From Methanobacteriota archaeon (lineage in GTDB: Archaea > Thermoplasmatota > Poseidoniia > Poseidoniales > Poseidoniaceae), in the NCBI GenBank assembly GCA_018662715.1, contig JABJFP010000009.1, positions 1-6,127 of the forward strand: 6,127 nt of DNA, given 5' to 3'. Each line of letters starts with the position of its first letter. Position 1 is the first letter of the stretch. Both the position numbers and the translations under genes were made by a program. Shown here in pieces: positions 1 to 5,418 of this stretch. The notes under the pieces are model-generated. The model saw only the letters and a list, made by a program, of their open reading frames with translations, was not told where the DNA came from and searched no databases.

Positions 1-555
1 GTTTCCATTTTCTGAGTCGCCCCATCCGCCCTCATCAAATTGACTCCAATCAATGGCTACAAATTCGTGGAAGGAAGATGCTCCGAGGCCATGTTCATCA
101 ACAGCAATAAAGGCGATCATGGCATGGTAATAATCATCATAATCAAAAAGGTTCAACTCATTCCAGTGTGCGATTGGAATGTCAATGGTGGTGATTCCAG
201 ATGCGTCAGTGACGCTGACGTCAATGGTTCCGTCCAGGTTAGTGTCCCATCCCATGGTCATTGAATCGCCATCAATATCCATGGCGGCATAGTAGGCTTT
301 GACGGTAAAACTCTCAAGAGCCTCTGTAGTATCGTTGTAGTTGGCATTGGAATCCTCATCCAATGTCTCTGACAAGACCTCATCCAGGATTTCAGATTGG
401 GCGATCATTGGAGGGTTGTTTACGGCTGCTGTTCCAGTCGTTGTTTCTTCACCCTCCGCAGGTGGAGTGATTCCATCATCCATCATGCCGAAGCATCCAG
501 TTAAGATGAGGAGTGCGGTTAACGTAATTACATTCAGTGTGCGTGTTATTTGCAT
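1..555 (-). CDS. Acidic surface lipoprotein, N-terminal part (3' end outside window)
   Basis: An open frame of 185 codons starts at ATG 553-555 and runs off the left edge without a stop, so the protein is incomplete at its C-terminus. An in-frame TGA three bases before the ATG rules out a longer start. Residues 1-21 form a lipoprotein signal: a short basic start (MQITR), a hydrophobic run and the lipobox L18-T19-G20-C21, with C21 the likely lipidated residue. A low-complexity linker (about 25-48) follows, then an acidic region. Residues 93-97 (DIDGD) and 104-112 (DTNLDGTID) resemble calcium-binding loops of the DxDxDG kind; that metal role is inference. The mature part is rich in Asp, Glu, Asn and Thr, as expected for an extracellular archaeal protein. 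It is divergent from PCNA. I do not recognise a specific family; it could be a substrate-binding or structural surface protein. The gene call is firm, the function unknown. Confidence 0.82.
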   Translation of the reverse strand, partial: MQITRTLNVITLTALLILTGCFGMMDDGITPPAEGEETTTGTAAVNNPPMIAQSEILDEVLSETLDEDSNANYNDTTEALESFTVKAYYAAMDIDGDSMTMGWDTNLDGTIDVSVTDASGITTIDIPIAHWNELNLFDYDDYYHAMIAFIAVDEHGLGASSFHEFVAIDWSQFDEGGWGDSENGN

Positions 556-603
556 AGTTCATCTACCGATGACTTCCCCTATGAACTTACTTCCGGTTTT
601 GAA

Positions 604-612
604 GGAAATTTG
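604..612 (-). promoter_or_regulatory. Probable TATA-like box for the lipoprotein gene
   Basis: On the minus strand the element reads CAAATTTCC, with an AAATTT core at 606-611. It sits about 20-28 bp before the minus-strand TAAGTTCATA element (580-589), mirroring the PCNA side. It is a weaker match to an archaeal TATA box than the PCNA element. Confidence 0.35.
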
Positions 613-657
613 ACATGTGCGCGGAGGTTAATCGTCACTAGGAAAACCGCGCATGAT

Positions 658-668
658 GAATATATTTC
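658..668 (+). promoter_or_regulatory. Probable TATA box for PCNA
   Basis: The AT-rich element GAATATATTTC lies 22-31 bp before the TAAGTTCATA element at 685-694, which is the usual distance from an archaeal TATA box to the transcription start. The resulting leader would be roughly 25-50 nt, consistent with ribosome-binding sites ahead of the PCNA start. Assigned by pattern and position only. Confidence 0.5.
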
Positions 669-704
669 ATGCCTGCTTTTGTGCTAAGTTCATAAGCCGT
701 CGCG

Positions 705-726
705 GGAGGCTCGTAATTGGAGAGGG
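705..726 (+). promoter_or_regulatory. Two ribosome-binding sites ahead of PCNA
   Basis: GGAGG at 705-709 lies 7 nt before a TTG at 717, and GGAGAGGG at 719-726 lies 8 nt before the ATG at 735; the two starts are in the same frame. The first has the same GGAGG-7 nt spacing as flpA and fpg in this window. The ATG fits the family N-terminus better. Which is used cannot be settled from sequence alone. Confidence 0.55.
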
Positions 727-734
727 ATGAACTC

Positions 735-1475
735 ATGTTGAACGTCACGGCCCGACAGGACTTGATGAACAAAATTATTGAAACTTTGAGCGTGGTTGTT
801 GAAGACGCACGCTTTGAGTTCAAAGAAAATGGTCTGCACGCCCGTGTGGTTGACGCATCACACGTGGCAATGATCAAAATGGAGGTGGATTCTGCTGCCT
901 TTGATACTTGGGAAATTGAAGAGACCGACCTCGGTTTGGAACTTCGTAAGGTTAAGGAACTCATTAGTTTGGGTGCAGCAGATGATATGATAGAGATGGC
1001 CTATACGCCAACCTCTGGCGTCATGACCTTGAATCTCGGGAAGATCGACCGAAACATTCGCCCCCTTGACAACACGACCATTTCCTCACCAAACGTCCCT
1101 CAAATTGACATCCCATCGAAGGTTGTAATGAGCGGGGCAGCACTTGCTCAAGCGCTACGAGCAGCAAAGCAAGTTGGAGACTTGGTCAATCTAAGCATTG
1201 ATTCGGAGACCTTCACAGTACACGTCCAAGGTCAAACAGATTCGGTGACCGTGTCCTTTGCAAAAGATGAATTGGATTCGTTGGAATGCACAAAACCAGC
1301 CCGTAGCCAGTACTCGTTGACGTATCTCGTCCCAATGGCCAAGGTTTTTGCAGGATTGGGTGAAATCACCCTTGGATTTGGAGAAAGTTTCCCACTACGC
1401 TTGAGCTTCTCGTTCAATGACGGTGCAGGCGAGGTTGTCTACTACCTTGCTCCTCGTGTTGAAAGCGAATACTGA
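735..1475 (+). CDS. pcn: DNA polymerase sliding clamp (PCNA)
   Basis: Encodes a 246-residue archaeal PCNA, which forms a ring around DNA and tethers replicative polymerases, ligase, FEN1 and other repair enzymes. Length is normal for the family. Visible hallmarks are the N-terminal helix region (MNKIIETL), the segment around residues 33-46 (NGLHARVVDASHVAM) matching the family's 'dGi..r..DpShVaM', an interdomain connecting loop at about 110-127, and the C-terminal YYLAPR motif at 236-241, where PIP-box partners usually dock. The ATG at 735 was chosen because the protein then begins like other archaeal PCNAs; an in-frame TTG at 717, with its own GGAGG, would add MERDEL. The gene is transcribed alone, divergent from the lipoprotein and convergent with TFS. 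Family assignment is very secure; the exact start is less so. Confidence 0.96.
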   Translation: MLNVTARQDLMNKIIETLSVVVEDARFEFKENGLHARVVDASHVAMIKMEVDSAAFDTWEIEETDLGLELRKVKELISLGAADDMIEMAYTPTSGVMTLNLGKIDRNIRPLDNTTISSPNVPQIDIPSKVVMSGAALAQALRAAKQVGDLVNLSIDSETFTVHVQGQTDSVTVSFAKDELDSLECTKPARSQYSLTYLVPMAKVFAGLGEITLGFGESFPLRLSFSFNDGAGEVVYYLAPRVESEY

Positions 1476-1488
1476 TGCTCAGTACCAG

Positions 1489-1493
1489 TTTTT
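1489..1493 (+). terminator. T-run after PCNA, possible terminator
   Basis: A run of five T lies 13 nt after the PCNA stop. Archaeal RNA polymerase commonly terminates at short T-rich tracts without a hairpin, so this is a plausible but weak terminator. Confidence 0.3.
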
Positions 1494-1545
1494 GATCACT
1501 GCTTAGTGCAATGATGAACCTTCAAAGCTTCGTGTTAGTGTCGTA

Positions 1546-1564
1546 AGGCCCGCTCAAAGGGCTT
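1546..1564. terminator. Small hairpin between convergent PCNA and TFS genes
   Basis: AGGCCC (1546-1551) can pair with GGGCTT (1559-1564), including one G-T pair, around a 7-nt loop. It lies in the 122-bp spacer between two convergent genes, where it could help end transcription from either side. No long T-run follows, so the role is uncertain. Confidence 0.25.
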
Positions 1565-1597
1565 AGTCTTCCATAGGAACTTGTACACGGGCGGAGT

Positions 1598-1948
1598 TCA
1601 GTACTCGCGCCATCCATGACCGCATTCCTTGCATGTGAGCATCCGGGTCTCAGGTTCATCAGAGGAACGTGTTTGTTGGAGGTAGGCGAACACTTCGACA
1701 CAATCGCATTTTGGACACATGTAGGTGTCCTTGGTTAGGACGCCGTGGGATTTATCGGAGTCTTTGATAACTTCATATTCACGGGATTTCACTTGAGTGC
1801 TTGAAGTGGCTTTGGACAAATCAACTTCCTTCCCACCAATTTTAGTCTTAAGTTTAGCAGGGCCATTATAGCCACATTTGTAGTTCGTACAGGAGATGTC
1901 TCCTGAGGGAGTAGGGAATGAAAGGGTACCACATTGTGGGCAAAACAT
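1598..1948 (-). CDS. tfs: Transcript cleavage factor TFS (TFIIS-like)
   Basis: Encodes a 116-residue archaeal TFS, the factor that enters the RNA polymerase secondary channel and stimulates cleavage of backtracked RNA, giving rescue and proofreading. Two zinc ribbons are visible: N-terminal C3-x2-C6 with C20-x4-C25, and C-terminal C78-x2-C81 with C106-x2-C109. The catalytic acidic hairpin RSSDEPET (94-101) carries the essential Asp97-Glu98 pair. The protein ends CGHGWREY, typical of the family. The start was set at ATG 1948 because MFCPQCG is the usual N-terminus; a GTG 18 bases upstream would add six atypical residues. A TATA-like CTAAATA sits about 26 bp before this ATG, implying a leaderless or nearly leaderless mRNA. 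The gene stands alone, convergent with PCNA and divergent from nop5. Confidence 0.96.
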   Translation of the reverse strand: MFCPQCGTLSFPTPSGDISCTNYKCGYNGPAKLKTKIGGKEVDLSKATSSTQVKSREYEVIKDSDKSHGVLTKDTYMCPKCDCVEVFAYLQQTRSSDEPETRMLTCKECGHGWREY

Positions 1949-1970
1949 AAGACATTCCCGTATCACACAG

Positions 1971-1977
1971 TATTTAG
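1971..1977 (-). promoter_or_regulatory. TATA-like box of TFS
   Basis: On the minus strand this reads CTAAATA, centred about 26 bp upstream of the TFS ATG. Archaeal transcription starts about 25 bp past the TATA box, so the mRNA would begin at or next to the start codon. No Shine-Dalgarno sequence lies at a suitable distance, which agrees with leaderless translation. Confidence 0.5.
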
Positions 1978-1985
1978 GTTCTTTC

Positions 1986-2005
1986 CATTTAAAGTATCAT
2001 TTAAG
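1986..2005 (+). promoter_or_regulatory. Promoter region of the nop5-flpA-fpg operon
   Basis: CATTTAA occurs twice, at 1986-1992 and 1998-2004, 12 bp apart. Each copy is a reasonable archaeal TATA box (ATTTAAAG and ATTTAAG). From the second copy, transcription would start near 2027-2032 and leave a leader of about 55 nt before nop5. The first copy contains the palindrome TTTAAA and could also act on the opposite strand for TFS. Confidence 0.42.
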
Positions 2006-2040
2006 CCCATAGACCCACATTCACCTCTTTTCTAAGTCCT

Positions 2041-2056
2041 GAGGAGAGGGGAAGGG
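2041..2056 (+). other. Purine-only tract in the nop5 leader
   Basis: Sixteen consecutive purines (GAGGAGAGGGGAAGGG) include strong Shine-Dalgarno cores, yet end 28 nt before the nop5 ATG. The nop5 frame has a stop at 2040-2042 and no ATG, GTG or TTG between it and 2085. The tract is therefore too far away to be a normal ribosome-binding site for nop5. It may be a leader element or chance. Confidence 0.35.
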
Positions 2057-2084
2057 TCAAAATCAACAGCGCTTACGGAAGCCC

Positions 2085-3092
2085 ATGTGGCTGTGGTATG
2101 ATTGGCGTGCTGCGGCAATTTGTGACGGCGATGGAAACATCGTAGACAGCCAAGTATGGGACGGTCATATGACCGAACACGGCGTCATGGAGCGTCTACG
2201 AACGGTTGAACTCGGCCAACATATTCCCGAAGTGGCTCAACTGTTGGAACGATTTCCAGAGGCCATCGTCTGTCTTCACGGAGATGAGCGACTGCCAGAC
2301 GCAGATTGGCCCTATCCGAATTCAATTGAGCAATCCCTTGCTGACAAAGCCGCATTGCGATTGGCCATTGAAGGCGTACAGAGAGCTGCCAGCGATCCTG
2401 ACCGCCGCTTAGAGCATCTTGTCCGAGGCAGTGATGAACTCAGAGCAGCGCATCTCACCATGGAGGCCCGATTGATTGAATGGACGGGTTTGTTTTTCCC
2501 CCTTGCAGTCATTACCGACCGAAATGGATTTGTTAGGGATGTTGCATCCAGTCCCAGTCCGGCAGAATTTGCGTCTACAGTAGGTTTGGAACTCCCCATC
2601 GAACAACCTTCGGACAGCGAATGGAGGTCCATTCACGAGTGGGCTCAAGATACGGCTGGGTCCAATGGACGCTTGGACCGGATGGAGCATGCTTTGCGAG
2701 AACTTTCCACTGCGCACCTTCCGTCAGTATCTGCATTGGTTGGCCCCCTTCTCGCAGCCCGACTGTGCGTAGAGGCGCACGGAAGGATGCGATTGGCTCG
2801 TCTTCCTTCTGGAACGGTACAAATTCTAGGTGCTGAGAAGGCGTTTTTCAATCACCTCAAAACCGGTGCGCCTTCACCAAAGCACGGTCATATCTTCATG
2901 CATCCATGGATTAGCCGCTCACCACGATGGGTTCGGGGAAAAATTGCGAGGATGCTGGCTGGAAAGATCAGTATCGCCGCTAAAATTGACGCTTTCGAAG
3001 GTACGCCATGGACGGACGATGATGTTCTTCCAGTGGAGCGTCGTGTTGAAGAACTTCTTGACCAACACAAGAAACCGCCCAGTCGGCGCTGA
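2085..3092 (+). CDS. nop5: Nop5 (Nop56/58-like), C/D-box sRNP scaffold protein
   Basis: Encodes a 335-residue Nop5, the scaffold of the archaeal box C/D sRNP, which bridges the L7Ae-bound guide RNA and fibrillarin for 2'-O-methylation of rRNA and tRNA. Domains in order are an N-terminal fibrillarin-binding domain (about 1-100), a helical segment (about 115-140, DELRAAHLTMEARLIEW) matching the NOSIC/coiled-coil region, and the C-terminal Nop domain (about 210-305). The Nop domain is unmistakable: GPLLAARL (220-227), QILGAEKAFF (246-255), PKHGHIFMHPWI (265-276) and RGKIARMLAGKISIAA (284-299). Divergent points are LPSVSALVG where the family usually has a PN pair, AHGRMRLARL in place of the common AG-S/G-L segment, and a short basic tail (KKPPSRR) without long Lys repeats. 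The start is ATG 2085, because an in-frame stop at 2040 leaves no other usual start codon. It is first in the operon, 14 nt ahead of flpA. Confidence 0.93.
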   Translation: MWLWYDWRAAAICDGDGNIVDSQVWDGHMTEHGVMERLRTVELGQHIPEVAQLLERFPEAIVCLHGDERLPDADWPYPNSIEQSLADKAALRLAIEGVQRAASDPDRRLEHLVRGSDELRAAHLTMEARLIEWTGLFFPLAVITDRNGFVRDVASSPSPAEFASTVGLELPIEQPSDSEWRSIHEWAQDTAGSNGRLDRMEHALRELSTAHLPSVSALVGPLLAARLCVEAHGRMRLARLPSGTVQILGAEKAFFNHLKTGAPSPKHGHIFMHPWISRSPRWVRGKIARMLAGKISIAAKIDAFEGTPWTDDDVLPVERRVEELLDQHKKPPSRR

Positions 3093-3094
3093 AT

Positions 3095-3101
3095 GGAGGA
3101 G
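3095..3101 (+). promoter_or_regulatory. Ribosome-binding site of flpA (defines a TTG start)
   Basis: GGAGGAG begins three bases after the nop5 stop. Its GGAGG core ends 7 nt before TTG 3107. The nearby ATG at 3093 is in another frame and overlaps the site, so the Shine-Dalgarno position supports TTG as the start. Confidence 0.65.
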
Positions 3102-3106
3102 TTTCA

Positions 3107-3832
3107 TTGGGCGGAGGTTCAAAGCGAAATCGTGGCCCGCGCCACTTGTCGTCAGCCGTTAGGTTAGACCGAAAATCATTATGGACGCTGAATGCTGTTC
3201 CAAAACGAGCCGTCTATGGAGAGTCTCTTCGCAGGTTTTCCGGGCAAGAATATCGAAGGTGGGAGCCGCATCGTTCCAAACTTGGAGCCGCTATGTTGCG
3301 AACTCAAAACGACCCTGCTCTTCTCTTGCCGCAACAAGGAGAAACGGTGCTTTACTTGGGAGCCGGACACGGTACATCTGTCAGCCACTTGCACGACCAT
3401 CTCTGTGGGGAAGATAACCGATTCAACGGACGACTTGTAAGTGTAGATTTGGCACCGCGTTGTTTGAGAGATTTGACATTCCTCGCACAAAAACGACCTG
3501 GACTTGTCCCTGTTTTGGGTGATGCTCGCCGTCATGAAGCATGGGGCGTGTTGCTGCCAAGGAAAGTCAACTGGTTGTTTCAAGATGTTGCTCAGGCCGG
3601 TCAAGTCGACATTTTCACGGCGGCCTGTCGCCGTTTCTTAGCACCTGGGGGAATGGGACTTCTTTCGCTTAAAGCAGCAAGCGAACGATGGACGGGCGAA
3701 GGAGAAGCGGCGTTGTTTGAGGAAGTTGAACAGCGATTGAACGATGCCGGTTTTAATGTGGATGAATCCATTGAACTCGCAGGTTACGAAGACCATCATC
3801 GTTTGTTCGTTATTCATTCGCCGGAGGCATGA
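3107..3832 (+). CDS. flpA: Fibrillarin-like rRNA/tRNA 2'-O-methyltransferase (FlpA)
   Basis: Encodes 241 residues of archaeal fibrillarin, the SAM-dependent catalytic subunit of the box C/D sRNP that methylates the ribose 2'-OH of guide-selected nucleotides. Visible features are the family signature YRRWEPHRSKLGAAM (49-63), SAM motif I YLGAGHGTSVSHL (83-95), motif II with acidic D114 (VSVDLAPR), the GDAR segment (138-141), DVAQ with catalytic-type D160 (160-163), SLKA with K189 (187-190), and a C-terminal GYEDHHRLFVI strand. The start is TTG at 3107, supported by GGAGG with a 7-nt spacer; no in-frame ATG precedes the conserved region. The N-terminal 30 residues are Gly/Arg/Lys-rich and unlike the rest. 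Pairing with nop5 14 nt upstream is the classic archaeal arrangement and implies co-expression of the two partners. The stop lies two bases before the proposed fpg start. Confidence 0.94.
   Translation: MGGGSKRNRGPRHLSSAVRLDRKSLWTLNAVPKRAVYGESLRRFSGQEYRRWEPHRSKLGAAMLRTQNDPALLLPQQGETVLYLGAGHGTSVSHLHDHLCGEDNRFNGRLVSVDLAPRCLRDLTFLAQKRPGLVPVLGDARRHEAWGVLLPRKVNWLFQDVAQAGQVDIFTAACRRFLAPGGMGLLSLKAASERWTGEGEAALFEEVEQRLNDAGFNVDESIELAGYEDHHRLFVIHSPEA
3823..3827 (+). promoter_or_regulatory. Ribosome-binding site of fpg (points to a CTG start)
   Basis: GGAGG lies within the last codons of flpA. It is only 1 nt from ATG 3829, too close for normal initiation, but exactly 7 nt from CTG 3835. The flpA site has the same GGAGG core and the same 7-nt spacer. 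Confidence 0.6.
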
Positions 3833-3834
3833 AT

Positions 3835-4752
3835 CTGCCTGAACTTCCTGAGGTTGAAACCGTTCGTCAAGGTCTCATTCAAGGCCTGCAGGGGAAAACC
3901 ATCCGAGACGTACTTATTCGCAGAGAGGGTCTTCGTTTTCCGTTCCCAGATGACCTCCCAACGGTGGCTGGTACAACCGTTGTGGATATCCGGCGTCGAG
4001 CAAAATACCTTCTCATTGACTTGGACGACGGGCGAGTCTTGCTTTCTCACCTCGGCATGTCCGGTCGCTACACTCTTTTTTCATCCGAGGAGGCAGACGC
4101 CGTGGCTGTGCCACTTTTGCAAACCGTGAATGGTGGAGTGCCGGTTTCAGCCTTTGGAAACCAAACTGGCTACGGTGGAAAACACGACCATCTTGAATTT
4201 GTGTTCACGGACGGTACTCGGGCGGTCTATACGGATCCTAGGAGATTCGGTGTGATTGATTTGTTTCCACGCCTTGAGGAACCGGTTCATGCTTTATTGG
4301 AACGATTAGGTCCCGAGCCGTTTGAACATTGGACCGCTAAGGATTTGGCTCAAGCACTGCATCAACGTAAATCGGCCATCAAAATCACGCTGTTGAATCA
4401 ACACATTGTCGTGGGGGTTGGAAATATCTACGCTTGTGAAGCACTGCATCGAAGCGGTATATCTCCAACACGTGAGTCAAGAACTTTGGTTCGAAAGAAC
4501 GGGAGTCCAACCGCACGATTGGAGCGATTGGTTCAAGAGATTAAATCCGTTCTCAATGAAGCGATTTCATCGGGTGGTTCAACCCTCAACGATTTCGCCT
4601 CTGTTGATGGAACCTTGGGATATTTCGCTCACCAGTTTACCGTCTATGGGCGGGAAGACGAACCCTGCTTAAAGGAAGGTTGTGGAGGAGTCATTGAACG
4701 AATTACCCAAAGCAATCGTTCAACCTTCCTCTGCCCACGATGTCAGAACTAA
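3835..4752 (+). CDS. mutM: Formamidopyrimidine-DNA glycosylase (Fpg/MutM)
   Basis: A bifunctional DNA glycosylase/AP lyase that excises 8-oxoguanine and ring-opened purines in base-excision repair. Counting from CTG 3835 gives 305 residues and the family N-terminus MPELPEVE, where Pro2 (N-terminal after Met removal) is the nucleophile and Glu3 the general acid. Other hallmarks are RRAKYLL with K57, HLGMSG (72-77), DPRRFG (134-139), LNQ with N188 followed by GVGNIY (194-199), GGSTLNDF (247-254), and a C-terminal zinc finger with R295. ATG 3829 would put Asn-Leu before the nucleophile and has a GGAGG only 1 nt away. Oddities are about 30 inserted residues (85-115) before KHDH, and zinc-finger spacing C278-x4-C283-x16-C300-x2-C303 instead of the usual x2 first pair. 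It is last in the operon with nop5-flpA. Fpg is mainly bacterial, so ancient transfer is likely (inference). Confidence 0.95.
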   Translation: MPELPEVETVRQGLIQGLQGKTIRDVLIRREGLRFPFPDDLPTVAGTTVVDIRRRAKYLLIDLDDGRVLLSHLGMSGRYTLFSSEEADAVAVPLLQTVNGGVPVSAFGNQTGYGGKHDHLEFVFTDGTRAVYTDPRRFGVIDLFPRLEEPVHALLERLGPEPFEHWTAKDLAQALHQRKSAIKITLLNQHIVVGVGNIYACEALHRSGISPTRESRTLVRKNGSPTARLERLVQEIKSVLNEAISSGGSTLNDFASVDGTLGYFAHQFTVYGREDEPCLKEGCGGVIERITQSNRSTFLCPRCQN

Positions 4753-5366
4753 TTGAGTTGGAATACGATGCTCAAGGCAAATCCCCAAAGAATTACAGCC
4801 GTAACACGATGAATGAATACCCCGTTTTTCTTCAACCTCTCCAAGAGAGATGTCCCAGTTAGTCCTATTGCTACAGTAAGGTACCAGAGTGTGTCGATGG
4901 TCATTCCAAGCAATCCAACAGCTACTTTACTACTAAATTCCATCCCAGGGCGCAGAACTTGTGCCAGGACTGCTACGAGGAACAAAGCAATTTTGGGATT
5001 GAAGAAGGCAATAGCAAACCCTTCGGTAAATCCTTGGCGCTTTGATGCTGTATGCGAATGTGAATCAAAATCACCGTCCATTGTCCACATAGAATATCCA
5101 TACCATACCAATAATCCGCACCCAATCAGTTGGAGGGTGAGAAATACATTCGGGGCTTCTTCCAACAGAACAATGAGTCCAAAAACGGCAAGTCCAGCAT
5201 AGACGCCAAAACCGAGGCCATGTCCAAGAGCACAAGCCACACCTTGTCGCCTTCCACCCATCATGGTGTTTCGTAGAACGACCATGAGGCTGGGGCCGGG
5301 TGAAATCGCACCAAGGCTCAAAACAACCCCTGCCGCAAGGAGAATATCCCATTCCATGACGGCCAT
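4749..5366 (-). CDS. LysE/RhtB-family amino-acid exporter
   Basis: Encodes 205 residues of a small membrane exporter of the LysE/RhtB superfamily, whose members export amino acids such as lysine, arginine, threonine or homoserine lactone. The length is typical. The family signature near the N-terminus is present: LGAISPGPSLMVVLRNTMMGG (18-38, key residues S22-P-G-P25), followed by G42 and GHGLGFGVYAGLAVFG. The second signature is GFAIAFFNPKIALFL (116-130, N123-P-K125). About six hydrophobic segments are visible (about 8-30, 44-68, 74-95, 118-137, 147-170 and 185-203). The substrate cannot be read from sequence. Start is ATG 5366; ATG 5357 (M4) is an alternative, and neither has a clear ribosome-binding site. 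Its TAG overlaps the fpg TAA tail to tail (shared bases 4749-4752). It lies 52 nt behind a small ORF on the same strand and may be co-transcribed with it. Confidence 0.9.
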   Translation of the reverse strand: MAVMEWDILLAAGVVLSLGAISPGPSLMVVLRNTMMGGRRQGVACALGHGLGFGVYAGLAVFGLIVLLEEAPNVFLTLQLIGCGLLVWYGYSMWTMDGDFDSHSHTASKRQGFTEGFAIAFFNPKIALFLVAVLAQVLRPGMEFSSKVAVGLLGMTIDTLWYLTVAIGLTGTSLLERLKKNGVFIHRVTAVILWGFALSIVFQLN

Positions 5367-5418
5367 GCTTCAACGCATGGGGTATCGGTCATCAACGTAG
5401 TGGGCTGTATCTCTCACG

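Larger units (their letters stand above)
580..694. promoter_or_regulatory. Divergent promoter region with nested inverted repeats
   Basis: Between the lipoprotein and PCNA genes, TATGAACTTA (580-589) and TAAGTTCATA (685-694) form a perfect 10-bp inverted repeat. Inside it, TGCGCGG (618-624) and CCGCGCA (647-653) form a perfect 7-bp inverted repeat, and GAAAT (605-609) pairs with ATTTC (664-668). The three pairs share nearly one centre (637, 635.5 and 636.5). Read outward, each side has the order CCGCGCA, AT-rich TATA-like box, then TAAGTTCATA about 20-30 bp later, roughly where transcription would begin. The two promoters therefore look like mirror copies. A shared regulator or an inverted promoter duplication is inference. 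Confidence 0.6.

Noticed and set aside
40..613. Plus-strand frames 40-264 and 341-613
   Set aside because: They are antisense to the continuous lipoprotein frame, which has a clear signal peptide and lipobox; their translations look random.
638..964. Minus-strand frame overlapping the start of PCNA
   Set aside because: Low-complexity Ser-rich translation antisense to strongly conserved PCNA sequence; a shadow.
1476..1597. C/D-box guide RNA, suggested by ATGATGA at about 1511
   Set aside because: No matching CTGA D box lies at a suitable distance downstream, and no terminal stem is visible.
2030..2060. Kink-turn leader for autoregulation of the nop5 operon
   Set aside because: CTGA is present at 2039-2042, but no partner TGA strand with flanking stems is found in the leader.
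2312..2717. Minus-strand frames of about 100 codons inside nop5
   Set aside because: Antisense to a conserved gene, with no recognisable motifs and no spacer or promoter signals.
3179..3604. Minus-strand 141-codon frame inside flpA
   Set aside because: Antisense to the fibrillarin catalytic core; the Nop5/FlpA/Fpg reading is continuous and conserved.
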